Position numbers and translations under genes: made by a program. Source: Mesorhizobium carmichaelinearum (GTDB taxonomy: Bacteria > Pseudomonadota > Alphaproteobacteria > Rhizobiales > Rhizobiaceae). From it: 64,000 bases of DNA. Below, piece after piece: positions 1-7,598 of the stretch. Each line of letters starts with the position of its first letter. Positions within the stretch are counted from its first letter, which is position 1. Under the pieces are notes generated by a model, which saw only the letters and a list, made by a program, of their open reading frames with translations, had not been told where the DNA came from and did no database searches. Location: the NCBI RefSeq assembly GCF_900199455.1, contig NZ_FZQR01000015.1, positions 62,001 to 126,000 of the forward strand, read 5' to 3'.

Positions 1-2
1 AT

Positions 3-512
3 CTGCGGGAGCGCGCTCCAACCGCACAGCGCATCGTCGACAAGATGCCGCACAATTTCGAATTGATCGGCCTCCTCACCCTGCTCTTTCCCAATGCCCG
101 CATCATTCACTGCCGCCGCGATGCCATCGACAATTGCGTGTCGTGCTTTGTCCTGCCTTTCAGTTCGGCACACAGCTACAATACAGACCTGCGGACACTC
201 GGCCTCTACTATCGGGAATATGACCGCCTGATGCGCTACTGGAGCGAGGTTTTCCCGGGTCGTATCTTTGAAAATCGCTATGAGACACTTGTAGAGGATC
301 AAGAGGCACAATCGCGCCGGCTCATCGATTATCTCGGGCTTCCCTGGGATGACGCGTGCCTTCGTTTCTTCGATAGGGAAGGGGCGGTCACCACGCCCAG
401 CCGCTGGCAGGTCCGTCAGCCGATCTACAAATCGTCCATGAAGCGCTGGAAGAATTACGAAAGTGAGATCCAGCCTTTGATTGAAGCGTTGGGCGACCTC
501 GCCGACGTTTGA
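3..512 (+). CDS. Sulfotransferase family protein, C-terminal part (cut by window edge)
   Basis: The frame is open from the window edge to a TGA at 510-512, so only the C-terminal ~170 residues are visible. Sulfotransferases move a sulfuryl group from PAPS to a hydroxyl or amine acceptor. The visible part starts with a KMPxNF-like segment, followed by LLFPNARIIHCRRDAIDNCVS, which matches the family's conserved 3'-phosphate-binding region (FP-A-I-H--RD---N--S). A YE-L--D segment and a short motif near YLGLPWDD follow, both usual in TPR-linked bacterial sulfotransferases. Any N-terminal TPR region would lie outside the window. Family assignment is firm; the acceptor is unknown. Confidence 0.8.
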   Translation: MRERAPTAQRIVDKMPHNFELIGLLTLLFPNARIIHCRRDAIDNCVSCFVLPFSSAHSYNTDLRTLGLYYREYDRLMRYWSEVFPGRIFENRYETLVEDQEAQSRRLIDYLGLPWDDACLRFFDREGAVTTPSRWQVRQPIYKSSMKRWKNYESEIQPLIEALGDLADV

Positions 513-980
513 CCGATAGTTTCACAGGCCAAGGCATGTCAAAGAGCTAAGCGCAGAAGCGAATCTGAAAGATCGCGACGCGCTTCGGCGCTTGGTAGAA
601 TCGCCAATGCGACGCCAGTGCGCCGCAGTCATCCTTCGGGCTGGACCCGGCTTGATCCGAGGATCCTTGCCGTGACCTGAGAGCGCCGCCGCAGTGCAGA
701 ACTTGCTCCACCGCACTCCTCGGCAAAAGCCATGCATGGACCCTTGGGGCCTCGCTCTGCTTCGTGTTGCCCCGCCGCAGGATGACGAAGCAGTGGGCTT
801 CAGCCATTGCGAACATTTGCGGTGATTCATCCAAACGAACTGTGGCTGACGACATGTCTGCGACCTGGCAAGTGACACCGCGATTTCGGCTGCCGAATGC
901 AGCACTGCGCACCTTGGCTATCGCTGATGCATGTCGCCCAAAGTGCGCAGCGCCATTGGAACAACGGTATGCATCAACAC
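513..980. other. Intergenic region between sulfotransferase and porin 1
   Basis: No convincing gene. Several overlapping frames stay open here, but they are long only because of high GC, lack ribosome-binding sites and run antisense into the porin. The only recognisable element is a degenerate copy of the window's intergenic palindrome at 926-975. Confidence 0.6.
926..975. repeat. Intergenic palindromic element, degenerate copy
   Basis: Begins with TGATGCATGTCGCCCAAAGTG and ends in GGTATGCATCA, so the outer ends are inverted. It matches the copies at 24021-24126 and 33016-33063 but has a drifted centre. It lies in non-coding sequence downstream of porin 1. Confidence 0.65.
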
Positions 981-1014
981 AAAAAAGAAAAACCCGGCGG
1001 TCGCCCGCCGGGTT
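981..1014 (-). terminator. Rho-independent terminator of porin 1
   Basis: Perfect 10-bp stem AACCCGGCGG (991-1000) / CCGCCGGGTT (1005-1014) with a 4-nt loop. On the minus strand it is followed by a T-rich run (981-990 read as complement). It sits 26 bp past the porin stop codon. Confidence 0.9.
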
Positions 1015-1039
1015 TTCGATTTCGACTTGCCGAAATCTA

Positions 1040-2191
1040 TTAGAACGAGCGCTGGAAGCGGAGGATGCCGCCGACGCTGTTCTTCTTGTCGGCGTTGGTC
1101 CAGTTGCGATCGTCAACATCTCCGAACTTACCGTCGTGAGCATAGTCAACTTCGGCCGTAACCGTGAGGCCGGGAACGACGTCATAGGCGATGTTCGCCG
1201 CGACGCCATAGTTCTTGTCCCCGTCAACTGACGCCTGGAGGTTGAACGAGGTTTTCTCGTTGAACTTGTAGGTGCCGCCGCCCCACACTGCCCAGTGGCC
1301 GCCCCACTGCTTGTAGAAGTTGCGGTCGATATTCTTGTCGGAACCCCAGCCGCCAATGATGAACAGCGACAGTTCGCTGGTCGCATTGACGTCCAAGCGG
1401 ACCTTGCCTGCGTACTCATCCCAGGTGCTGTCATAAGCGGCGACGCCACTGATGGCCCCCCAGCCCTGCGTATACTTCACGCCGCCGACGACGTCCGGTA
1501 CGTAGCTGTCGATCGAATCATTGCCCGAATTGCTGGCCTGGTAAATTCCGTGCGAAGCGCTGGCGCTACCCGAGCCTTCTTCCAAAGAAACCACAGCCGA
1601 CAGGCCGTTGCCGGCATCGAAGTAGTACTGCACGACGTTGGTGTCGAAGCCGCCGTAAGGGACCAAAGTGTCGTTGATGACGTTGCCGGCGTAGCCGATG
1701 AACGTATTGAAGGCCGATTCATCCTTACCGACGCGGAGACCACCGAGCTGGATCCAGGCGAAGTTCAGCGTGATGCCCTTGTTTTCAGCATAATTGTCGC
1801 TGCTGTAGTTGTTGTGGTTGCCGAAGTTGATGCGGGTCTCGGTATAGGTCTTCAAGGTGCCGAGTTCGGTTTCCTGGCCGGTCCAGGTCTTCAGTGTGAA
1901 GCGGGTGTTCTTGAACCAGGTGCTCTGGTCTTTGCCGGACCGCTGATCCTCCGTCTTGGCACCGTCGAACGAGCCGACGTCACCGAGGCCAATGTCGTAA
2001 CGGACATAGCCGCCGATGCGCAGGCAGGTTTCGGTGCCGGGGATGTAGAAGTAGCCAGCGCCGTAGACGTCGCAAATCTTGACGTATTCAGCGGGTTCCG
2101 GCTCGGCGACGACGACGGCGTCGGCGGCGCGCGCACCGGAAACTGCGATCAGGGCCGCAGCGGAGCCGAGAAGAAGGCTCTTGATGTTCAT
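1040..2191 (-). CDS. Omp2b/RopA-type outer-membrane porin (porin 1)
   Basis: A 383-aa porin of the alphaproteobacterial porin family (Omp2b/RopA), forming a 16-strand beta-barrel channel for small hydrophilic solutes. Residues 1-22 are a signal peptide ending in ARA, with mature AADAVVVAEPEPAEYVK. The conserved CDVYGAGYFYIPGTETCLRIGG segment and the terminal GGILRFQRSF, with aromatic last residue for BAM recognition, are typical. The start is fixed by GGAGGT just upstream. A strong terminator follows at 981-1014. Its first 185 coding bases and 17 leader bases are identical to porin 2 (17965-19176), though the proteins diverge afterwards. Predicted outer-membrane location is secure; substrate specificity is not visible. 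Confidence 0.95.
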   Translation of the reverse strand: MNIKSLLLGSAAALIAVSGARAADAVVVAEPEPAEYVKICDVYGAGYFYIPGTETCLRIGGYVRYDIGLGDVGSFDGAKTEDQRSGKDQSTWFKNTRFTLKTWTGQETELGTLKTYTETRINFGNHNNYSSDNYAENKGITLNFAWIQLGGLRVGKDESAFNTFIGYAGNVINDTLVPYGGFDTNVVQYYFDAGNGLSAVVSLEEGSGSASASHGIYQASNSGNDSIDSYVPDVVGGVKYTQGWGAISGVAAYDSTWDEYAGKVRLDVNATSELSLFIIGGWGSDKNIDRNFYKQWGGHWAVWGGGTYKFNEKTSFNLQASVDGDKNYGVAANIAYDVVPGLTVTAEVDYAHDGKFGDVDDRNWTNADKKNSVGGILRFQRSF

Positions 2192-2208
2192 TTTCTGACC
2201 TCCAGTCA
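2007..2208. repeat. 202-bp perfect inverted repeat, copy 1 (5' end of porin 1)
   Basis: Reverse complement is identical base for base to 17948-18149, covering the ribosome-binding leader and first 185 bases of the porin gene. Identity stops at a synonymous TAT/TAC change. Such identity beside diverged gene bodies suggests recent gene conversion. Confidence 0.95.
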
Positions 2209-2288
2209 GAATCGAGATCGGAGGTCAGCGAAAAGCAGATCGGATGGCCGTTTCCCGTTTTATATCAGATAGATAGCGTCATGGGCCA

Positions 2289-2540
2289 TCAGTGGGGCTC
2301 AATTCGCCAAAATCGTTTGCTCGCAAAAGCCTTGCCCGATCCGGTCTTGAAATACCGCTCGAGCTGCCGTGCATTGGCCTCGGTTTCGACGGCGATATAC
2401 GTCTTCAAGGCGACAGGCAGATAAGCCTTGGTCGAAGTCACATAGCCCGACTGATGTGATTCGAACCGGCGTCGAAGGTCGTTTGTCGACCCGACATAGA
2501 TGTCACCATTATGGAGCTGCAGGAAATAAACGTACCACAT
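2289..2540 (-). CDS. GIY-YIG domain protein (UPF0213/YhbQ-like)
   Basis: Single-domain 83-aa GIY-YIG protein. Family motifs are visible in order: WYVYFLQ (residues 2-8, the GIY strand), IYVGSTNDLRRRF (YIG strand plus catalytic Arg region), a basic ST-AYLPV stretch, then ANARQLERYFKTGSGKAF with the conserved Glu. Stand-alone members are small putative nucleases whose role in the cell is poorly defined. A G-rich Shine-Dalgarno (GGGGGA) precedes the ATG. It is immediately outside the left end of the integrated element, so it is most likely a host gene. Confidence 0.85.
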   Translation of the reverse strand: MWYVYFLQLHNGDIYVGSTNDLRRRFESHQSGYVTSTKAYLPVALKTYIAVETEANARQLERYFKTGSGKAFASKRFWRIEPH

Positions 2541-2591
2541 AGTCCCCCTACGCTACTTCGTAGCTTCGGGCGACACCCCACGCCCAAATGC

Positions 2592-2619
2592 GGCTTCGGG
2601 TGGCCTGCCACCCGAAGCC
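2592..2619. repeat. Long perfect hairpin outside attL
   Basis: GGCTTCGGGTGGC (2592-2604) and GCCACCCGAAGCC (2607-2619) are exact reverse complements, giving a 12-13 bp stem with minimal loop. It sits between the GIY-YIG gene and the element's left end; with no T-run it is not a standard terminator. Confidence 0.7.
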
Positions 2620-2631
2620 CGCAGGGCGTAG

Positions 2632-2647
2632 GATGGCGGAGAGGATG
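2632..2647. other. attL core, displaced tRNA-Ser 3' end
   Basis: GATGGCGGAGAGGATG, identical to 17422-17437. Only this 16-bp stretch matches; flanking bases differ on both sides. Confidence 0.9.
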
Positions 2648-2660
2648 TCCTTCCGCCTAA

Positions 2661-2759
2661 GTTCCAGACCGTTCCATCTCATTCCACAAAGCCATGGCCC
2701 TCAAGGGTTCGAGGGCTAAAATAGTTCTAGACAATGCCAGAACGTTCCAGTACGTTCCA
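2661..2759. promoter_or_regulatory. GTTCCA repeats at helical-turn spacing (excisionase/AlpA-type binding region)
   Basis: GTTCCA occurs at 2661 and 2671, with ATTCCA at 2681, then GTTCCA at 2744 and 2754; each step within a cluster is exactly 10 bp. The array lies between attL and the integrase start. The same GTTCC core forms an inverted pair (4970-4983) upstream of the AlpA-like gene. Inference: binding sites for a recombination directionality factor or regulator. Confidence 0.5.
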
Positions 2760-2765
2760 ACAATG

Positions 2766-2778
2766 ATTTGTGGGTAGG
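2766..2778 (+). repeat. 13-bp arm-type repeat, left copy
   Basis: ATTTGTGGGTAGG, identical to 17347-17359 near the right end and to 12 of 13 bases in inverted orientation at 7169-7180. Position near both ends fits integrase arm-binding sites. Confidence 0.55.
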
Positions 2779-2789
2779 AATGTGGGATC

Positions 2790-4097
2790 ATGTCACGGAC
2801 AATCAACAATCTAAGCGCAGCCGAGGTTTCGAAAAAGAAGGAACCCGGCATGTATGCCGACGGCGGCGGCCTTTATCTGCAGGTTGCCAAAAGGACATCT
2901 AAGACGGCGGCTGACGGGGATGTAACCAAAAGCTGGATCTTCCGCTTCATGCTTGCCGGCAAGGCCCGCTACATGGGGCTCGGGGACGTGAACACCTTCT
3001 CGCTGAAGGAGGCCCGCGACAGAGCCAGGGCAGCCCGCCAGAAGGTCACTGACGGTATCGACCCGATAGAGGTTAGGAAGGAAACGAAGGCTTCCCTTCG
3101 TGCCGACGATGCGAAGCGCATCACCTTCAAGGAAGCATCAACCCGCTACATCGCCGCGCATAAGGCCGGTTGGAAAAACGAAAAGCACTCAGAGCAATGG
3201 AAAAACACGCTCGAAACCTATGCAGGGCCCATCATCGGCGATCTGCCAATTGCGAAGGTCGATGACGGACACATAAGCCAGATACTTGATCCGATCTGGG
3301 CCACGAAGAACGAGACAGCCACCCGTGTAAGGGGAAGGGTTGAGAGCATTCTTGATTGGGCTCGGGTGAAGGGCTTCCGGCCGAAAAACAGCGATAATCC
3401 GGCGCGCTGGCGGGGCCATCTGGACAAAACGTATCCCGCGCCGTCGAAGGTCAAGAAAGTCGAGCATCAGCCGGCGCTGCCTTATGCTGAACTCCCGGCC
3501 TTCATGGGGAATATCCGCGGACTGGACTTTGTATCGGCAAAGGCGCTCGCCTTCTGCATTATGACGGTGTCGAGAACACAGGCTGTCACTGGCGCAACGT
3601 GGTCTGAAATCGACATGGTTGCAAAGATCTGGACCATTCCGGGATCAAGAAAGGGAACGAAGCTCAATGACGAAGGGCGCATCCACCGCGTTCCGCTATC
3701 TGATCGTGCGATCGAAATCCTGAAGAGCCTGCCTCGCGAAGAGGGCAATCCGCATTTGTTCATTGGCGGCAAAAAAGGTAGCGGGCTAAGCACCGCAGCT
3801 ATGGCGGAACTTCTGAAGAACTATGACCTGCCGTCTGACGTGCCTGGGCGGCAACCAGTGGTCCACGGCTTCCGCTCGACCTTCCGCGATTGGGCCGCCG
3901 AACGCTCCAATTTCCCGCGCGAGATTGCTGAGGCCGCGCTTGCGCACGTCGTCAAGGACAAGACCGAGGCCGCCTATCAGCGCGGCGATCTGTTGGAAAA
4001 GCGTCGGCGGCTGATGACTGCGTGGGCGCAATACTGCGCAGAGAAGCCCGCCAAGAGCGGCAATGTCGTCGTGGCTATGATGGGAGGACGTGCGTAA
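2790..4097 (+). CDS. P4-type site-specific tyrosine integrase
   Basis: A 435-aa integrase of the P4/CP4-57 type that would catalyse recombination between attP and the tRNA-Ser 3' end. An N-terminal Arm-DNA-binding domain (about residues 1-95, with MYADGGGLYLQV and MGLGDVNTFSLKEAR) is followed by a SAM-like core-binding domain (about 110-210) and a catalytic domain (about 225-415). Catalytic residues visible are R262, H359, R362 (HGFRSTFRDWAAE), H386 and nucleophile Y396 (EAAYQR). R262 sits in TVSRTQAVTGATW, slightly off the usual TGxR spelling. Length is normal. The ATG at 2790 lacks a strong Shine-Dalgarno. The next gene starts at the base after the stop. Confidence 0.95.
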   Translation: MSRTINNLSAAEVSKKKEPGMYADGGGLYLQVAKRTSKTAADGDVTKSWIFRFMLAGKARYMGLGDVNTFSLKEARDRARAARQKVTDGIDPIEVRKETKASLRADDAKRITFKEASTRYIAAHKAGWKNEKHSEQWKNTLETYAGPIIGDLPIAKVDDGHISQILDPIWATKNETATRVRGRVESILDWARVKGFRPKNSDNPARWRGHLDKTYPAPSKVKKVEHQPALPYAELPAFMGNIRGLDFVSAKALAFCIMTVSRTQAVTGATWSEIDMVAKIWTIPGSRKGTKLNDEGRIHRVPLSDRAIEILKSLPREEGNPHLFIGGKKGSGLSTAAMAELLKNYDLPSDVPGRQPVVHGFRSTFRDWAAERSNFPREIAEAALAHVVKDKTEAAYQRGDLLEKRRRLMTAWAQYCAEKPAKSGNVVVAMMGGRA

Positions 4098-4862
4098 ATG
4101 TTCGCGCCTTCTGGTTTTTTGACCGTGCTGGACGCCTTGAACGAATTGGGCCGTGAGCTTTTCAATGAAAAATGGACAGGGAAGGAAAACAGCGCCAGGG
4201 CGCGATTGATCACCGCAGAACAGTATGAACTCGATAAAATTACTCCCGGCACCGGCTCCAGGGGCAGCGCCGCGGGCTTCCCTGGACGCGGCGGTCCGGG
4301 CCGCGGCTTCTACATTGAGCCGGACCCGCTCAAGCGGTATCCGTTCGGAGATCCCCATTCCGATGAATACAAGGCGGAACTGGCAGCTAGAGAGCGATTG
4401 GAAACTGCCCGTGTCGAAATGCACCGCCGCCTGGAGGCGACAGCCATGGTGTCAAGCGTACTGGACACCAACAGCGGAGTTATGAAAGCCATTGATGCCG
4501 CGACATGGCGCCGTGCCGATGCTCCAAGCATGATCGAAGGCGGTTGGGCGCCGTCATATAGCAACGGCAAGGGTGTTCTTCTGATCGCAAAATGGCCACA
4601 GCCCACCGCTGCGGCTAAAGTTGGTGCGGAGAAAAGGCGAACCGTTAGCTTCAAAGCCCTTAGAGACTTTTTGAGCCGGATCTCCGACGAGACGAAAAAA
4701 ACCGAAAAGCAATTCAGGGATGCCGCCGATCTGGAGTTTCCAGATAGACACATTCCCAGGCGATTATGGACTGATGCATTTGCTACCGTTCCGGCTTCAT
4801 CGCGGCGAGGTCGCGGCGAGAACGACGCGACCCTGCGCAAGCTAGGCGTGCTCGACAAATAA
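4098..4862 (+). CDS. Hypothetical protein coupled to integrase
   Basis: A 254-aa protein beginning directly after the integrase TAA (TAAATG), so probably translationally coupled. I do not recognise a domain. It is soluble, with a Gly-rich patch (about residues 50-70), a central helical segment and a basic Ser/Arg-rich stretch close to the C-terminus. Its position suggests an accessory role in recombination or early regulation, but nothing in the sequence proves this. Confidence 0.7.
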   Translation: MFAPSGFLTVLDALNELGRELFNEKWTGKENSARARLITAEQYELDKITPGTGSRGSAAGFPGRGGPGRGFYIEPDPLKRYPFGDPHSDEYKAELAARERLETARVEMHRRLEATAMVSSVLDTNSGVMKAIDAATWRRADAPSMIEGGWAPSYSNGKGVLLIAKWPQPTAAAKVGAEKRRTVSFKALRDFLSRISDETKKTEKQFRDAADLEFPDRHIPRRLWTDAFATVPASSRRGRGENDATLRKLGVLDK

Positions 4863-4879
4863 ATCCCCCGAATAATCCC

Positions 4880-4919
4880 CGCCATAATCAGCCGGTTTTT
4901 CGCCCCGGCTGATATGGCG
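4880..4919. promoter_or_regulatory. Hairpin upstream of AlpA-like gene
   Basis: Arms CGCCATAATCAGCCGG (4880-4895) and CCGGCTGATATGGCG (4905-4919) pair over 15 bp with a one-base bulge and a TTTTTCGCC loop. It could terminate the integrase operon or serve as an operator for the AlpA-like gene 77 bp downstream. Confidence 0.55.
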
Positions 4920-4996
4920 CATAATTCTCAGATTTTGAGGAATGTCTACCTTCCTTCACATGCCGGTAGGTTCCGGCTGGAACGAAGGAAAAGGCG

Positions 4997-5221
4997 ATGA
5001 ACAACGATTTCATTGGAGGCGACCAGCCGCAGCGTTTTCTGCGTCGCCGCGACGTCCAGGCACTAACCGGCCTGCCGACCTCCACACTCTACCAAATGAT
5101 GTCCAACGGCGATTTTCCGCGTCCGATCCGGCTTTCCCCGAGGATCGTCGGCTGGATCTCCAAGGAAGTAGCGGATTGGCAGAAGGCCCGTATCGCGGCC
5201 CGCGATGAGGTGGCCGCGTGA
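4997..5221 (+). CDS. AlpA-family phage regulatory protein
   Basis: A 74-aa MerR-superfamily winged-helix protein of the AlpA type. The typical pattern is present: QRFLRRRDVQALTGLPTSTLY (helix-turn-helix), a GDFPRPIRLSPRIVGW wing, then a helix with E--DW. In P4-like elements AlpA proteins switch on excision or integrase genes; here it faces the early operon. An inverted GTTCC-GGCT-GGAAC lies at 4970-4983, and AAGGAAAAGG gives the ribosome-binding site. The next gene overlaps its stop (GTGA). Confidence 0.9.
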   Translation: MNNDFIGGDQPQRFLRRRDVQALTGLPTSTLYQMMSNGDFPRPIRLSPRIVGWISKEVADWQKARIAARDEVAA

Positions 5222-5418
5222 CCGGCGAGCGAGAACTCCTCCTGATCGAGACGGCAGCTCAATGGTTGGCGGCAACACCGAAGAATCTGCGGCCCAGGTC
5301 GGCAACCGTAGACCTTATGGAGCGGTTCAATCTGAACCCGCTTCAAGCCGTCTCTGCGATCCGGCGATATCACCAGATGCTTATCGCGACGGGAGGCGCC
5401 GATGCAAACGCTTCTTGA
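5218..5418 (+). CDS. Small hypothetical protein, early operon
   Basis: A 66-aa helical protein starting at a GTG that overlaps the AlpA stop codon. No domain recognised. A segment SATVDLMERFNLNPLQAVSAIRRY resembles a UBA-like or HTH helix pair; it is followed by a 17-bp overlap with the next gene. Tight packing and codon use support a real gene. Confidence 0.65.
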   Translation: MTGERELLLIETAAQWLAATPKNLRPRSATVDLMERFNLNPLQAVSAIRRYHQMLIATGGADANAS

Positions 5419-5596
5419 AGTGCGAAAGCCCGCCGGCCAGGGCGAGCTTCGCGAAGTCATTCAAAACAGCAACACCGGTACAATAGCCGAAGATCTCCGC
5501 CTTAGGCAAGCGTCGCGGATCATCAAGCGCTTTCCGATGTCGGTGCCTGTGGCTCTCACCGTCGCGCGCCTCGCTTACGGCGGGTGCGCCGCATGA
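5402..5596 (+). CDS. Small hypothetical protein, early operon
   Basis: A 64-aa protein overlapping both neighbours. A predicted helix runs from EDLRLRQASRIIKRFPMSV to VARLAYGG. No family recognised. It is retained because the operon is continuous, with overlapping starts and stops. Confidence 0.55.
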   Translation: MQTLLEVRKPAGQGELREVIQNSNTGTIAEDLRLRQASRIIKRFPMSVPVALTVARLAYGGCAA

Positions 5597-5886
5597 CCGT
5601 TCGCCCCAACATTCCAAGTATTGACGACCTGTACCTTTTTTCGGCCCTCCAGCATCTGGCTGCCGCGCGCAACCACCTGCAGGCTGCCGTCTTCAAATTC
5701 GATGACGCGGGCTACGAACACGCCCCGACGTCAAGAGCGTACAGCTTCGTCGCCAGCATCTTCGCTGAGTTCAATGGCCGACAAGGGCCTTCCCCACCGC
5801 AGCCGGAGATGCCAGCCAATGTCATACCCGCCCATGTCGTACAGGCGGCGCGAGAGTACCGGCGCCAGACGCGGAGGGGATACTAA
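5593..5886 (+). CDS. Hypothetical protein, early operon
   Basis: A 97-aa protein. The ATG at 5593 forms an ATGA overlap with the previous stop and is preferred to an in-frame GTG at 5584. The N-terminal half is helical (LFSALQHLAAARNHLQAAVF); the C-terminal end is basic (AAREYRRQTRRGY). Its stop abuts the ATPase start with no gap. Function unknown. Confidence 0.65.
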   Translation: MTVRPNIPSIDDLYLFSALQHLAAARNHLQAAVFKFDDAGYEHAPTSRAYSFVASIFAEFNGRQGPSPPQPEMPANVIPAHVVQAAREYRRQTRRGY

Positions 5887-6900
5887 ATGGAGAACAGCCT
5901 CAATCTTCTCTCCTATACCGACATGTGCAATCTGCCGGAGCCGGAATGGTTGGTGGAAGGGCTCATCCAGAAGCGCTCGACCGCCGTCATGTTCGGCAAG
6001 AGCAACGCCTTCAAGTCCTTCCTCGCAATCGACATCGGCCTGAGCGTCGACACAGGCCAGGACTGGCACGGCAACCCTGTCAGCCCGGGCGGTGTTCTGT
6101 TCGTGGCCACCGAAGGAGCGAACGGTGTAGGCCGACTTCGCATCCCAGGATGGTACGACCATCACCGGATCGATGAGGGCGATCGGCGGGCTTTTCTCTA
6201 CCCGAAGGAGATCCGCCTGGACGTGGTTGACGACATCACAGCCTTGATCGCCGCCATGAACATTCGCGGGAACTTCGCGCTTGTCGTGATCGACATCTTC
6301 GGCGGCTCAATGGCAGGCAGCGAGATCGAGGACAAGACCGCACGTGCCTGGGTGCATGGCGTTCAGCGCATCTTGCGCGAAACCGGCGCCTCAATCCTCA
6401 CGGTAGCTCATACAGGCTGGCAGGACGACAGCCGGGCTAGAATGCACACCCATTTTTGGGGCAGCTTCGATACCCGTCTGAAGGTCGAAGGAGATAAGGA
6501 AGCCTTGACCGCAACCTTGACCGTCGAGCGCCACAAGGATGCCGACAGCACCGGCTCCTGGGGCTTCCGGCTGGTGCAATCTCACGGAACTCTCGTTCCC
6601 GAGATGGATACCAGCGTGAAATCCACCGCGGCTAAGAAAACGGCCCTGTCAGCCAAAAACCGCGCAGCACTCAATGCCCTTGATGATGCGATCGTCGAAC
6701 ATGGTGTGCGCAAGCTGGGGTCAGACTGGCCACCGTGCAACGTCGTCATGATCGATCATTGGCGCCGGCACTTCTATCTGCACTCTGCGGACGATACCGC
6801 CGAAGCCAAACGCAAGGCCTTCCAGCGTGCTCGTGATGCTCTAAGGGAACATGGTCACGTGCAGTTCTACGATGATCATGCCTGGCGGTGTGCAGGGTGA
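5887..6900 (+). CDS. RecA-fold replication ATPase (AAA_25 / RepA helicase-like)
   Basis: A 337-aa protein with a hexameric-helicase-type RecA core, as in plasmid RepA and satellite replication ATPases. Walker A is MFGKSNAFKSF (residues 35-45, lysine 43), a variant typical of this group. FVATEGANGVGRLR follows, and Walker B is NFALVVIDIFGGSM near residues 123-136. A sensor-like ILTVAHTGW follows near residue 175. A C-terminal region (about 245-337) is basic and helical. Immediately downstream is an array of GGGAC/GTCCC repeats that could be its origin. Likely role: replication of the excised element. Domain assignment is strong; origin pairing is inferred. Confidence 0.85.
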   Translation: MENSLNLLSYTDMCNLPEPEWLVEGLIQKRSTAVMFGKSNAFKSFLAIDIGLSVDTGQDWHGNPVSPGGVLFVATEGANGVGRLRIPGWYDHHRIDEGDRRAFLYPKEIRLDVVDDITALIAAMNIRGNFALVVIDIFGGSMAGSEIEDKTARAWVHGVQRILRETGASILTVAHTGWQDDSRARMHTHFWGSFDTRLKVEGDKEALTATLTVERHKDADSTGSWGFRLVQSHGTLVPEMDTSVKSTAAKKTALSAKNRAALNALDDAIVEHGVRKLGSDWPPCNVVMIDHWRRHFYLHSADDTAEAKRKAFQRARDALREHGHVQFYDDHAWRCAG

Positions 6901-6903
6901 GGC

Positions 6904-7013
6904 CGGGACCGGGACACCGGGACATACCTAAAGGTATATGTCCCGTCCTGTCCCGCTTTACCGTCACCAGGACACACAGGGACATGTCACGCTTTGTCCC
7001 GCTTGTCCCGCTC
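6904..7013. repeat. Iteron-like GGGAC/GTCCC array (possible origin of replication)
   Basis: GGGAC occurs at 6905, 6911, 6919 and 6979; GTCCC at 6940, 6950, 6996 and 7005. Three direct copies of TGTCCCGCTY lie at 6949, 6995 and 7004, and GGGACATACCT/AGGTATATGTCCC forms an imperfect palindrome at 6919-6944. Placement straight after the replication ATPase suggests an origin. Confidence 0.55.
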
Positions 7014-7168
7014 TAGCAAATGGGAAGTGCAAAGCAGCGCACCGACGCTCACCCGCACCCGTTGTCTTTTTCTCCCTCGGCAAGATGCAGCGAGCACGAG
7101 CGGCATGGCGGAGGGTATCTCCGCTTGAACTCCTTGCCTGCCTTGACTTTCAAGGGGATGTCTATATT

Positions 7169-7180
7169 CTACCCACAAAT
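7169..7180 (-). repeat. Internal inverted copy of the arm-type repeat
   Basis: CTACCCACAAAT is the reverse complement of 12 of the 13 bases ATTTGTGGGTAGG found near both ends of the element. It lies just before the packaging genes. Confidence 0.5.
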
Positions 7181-7193
7181 CAACCAACAAAAG

Positions 7194-7598
7194 ATGGCTC
7201 GTGAATTGCTCGCTGATACCGACCAGATAGAAGCCGAAAGCAGCGCTGTTACCGCACCAAAGGGTGTGAAAGCGCGGTTGCGTACGCTGGACGATCTGGA
7301 CCGTAGGACCAGGGCAGCACAGGCCACATTCGAGCTACGCGATTCAATCGCCAGCGACCTTGGAGGCGCCGATCGCCTCTCCGCAATGCAAAAGGAGATC
7401 GTAGACGGCGCTGCACTGCTCGGTGCGATGATCAAGGATCTCGGTGCCAACTACCTGTCAGGCGATCCCGTCGACCTTGCCGAGTTCATGGCGCTTACCA
7501 ATGCGCAGCGCCGGTTGCTCGCCGACATCGGCTTGGAACGCCGTCAACGTGACGTCACGCCGACACTCGATAGCTACCTCAACAGGGGTGCTGCATGA
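7194..7598 (+). CDS. Putative small-terminase-position protein
   Basis: A 134-aa helical protein placed directly before the large terminase, overlapping it by ATGA. The C-terminal ~110 residues (LRTLDDLDRRTRAAQATFEL through ERRQRDVTPTLDSYL) look conserved and may act as the DNA-recognition partner of the terminase; I recognise no named small-terminase domain. The frame opens earlier, with ATGs at 7020 and 7158, but the upstream part overlaps the repeat array and looks non-coding. The ATG at 7194 is chosen, with only a weak AAAAG upstream. Confidence 0.6.
   Translation: MARELLADTDQIEAESSAVTAPKGVKARLRTLDDLDRRTRAAQATFELRDSIASDLGGADRLSAMQKEIVDGAALLGAMIKDLGANYLSGDPVDLAEFMALTNAQRRLLADIGLERRQRDVTPTLDSYLNRGAA

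Noticed and set aside
1295..2272. Long plus-strand frame antisense to porin 1 (and similar frames antisense to porins 2 and 3)
   Set aside because: High-GC shadow frames; the porin on the other strand has signal peptide, ribosome-binding site and terminator.
6938..7204. Possible 88-aa Cys-containing protein between the ATPase and terminase genes
   Set aside because: It overlaps the GTCCC repeats, so its Cys-Pro-Ala content is a by-product of the repeats; no Shine-Dalgarno.
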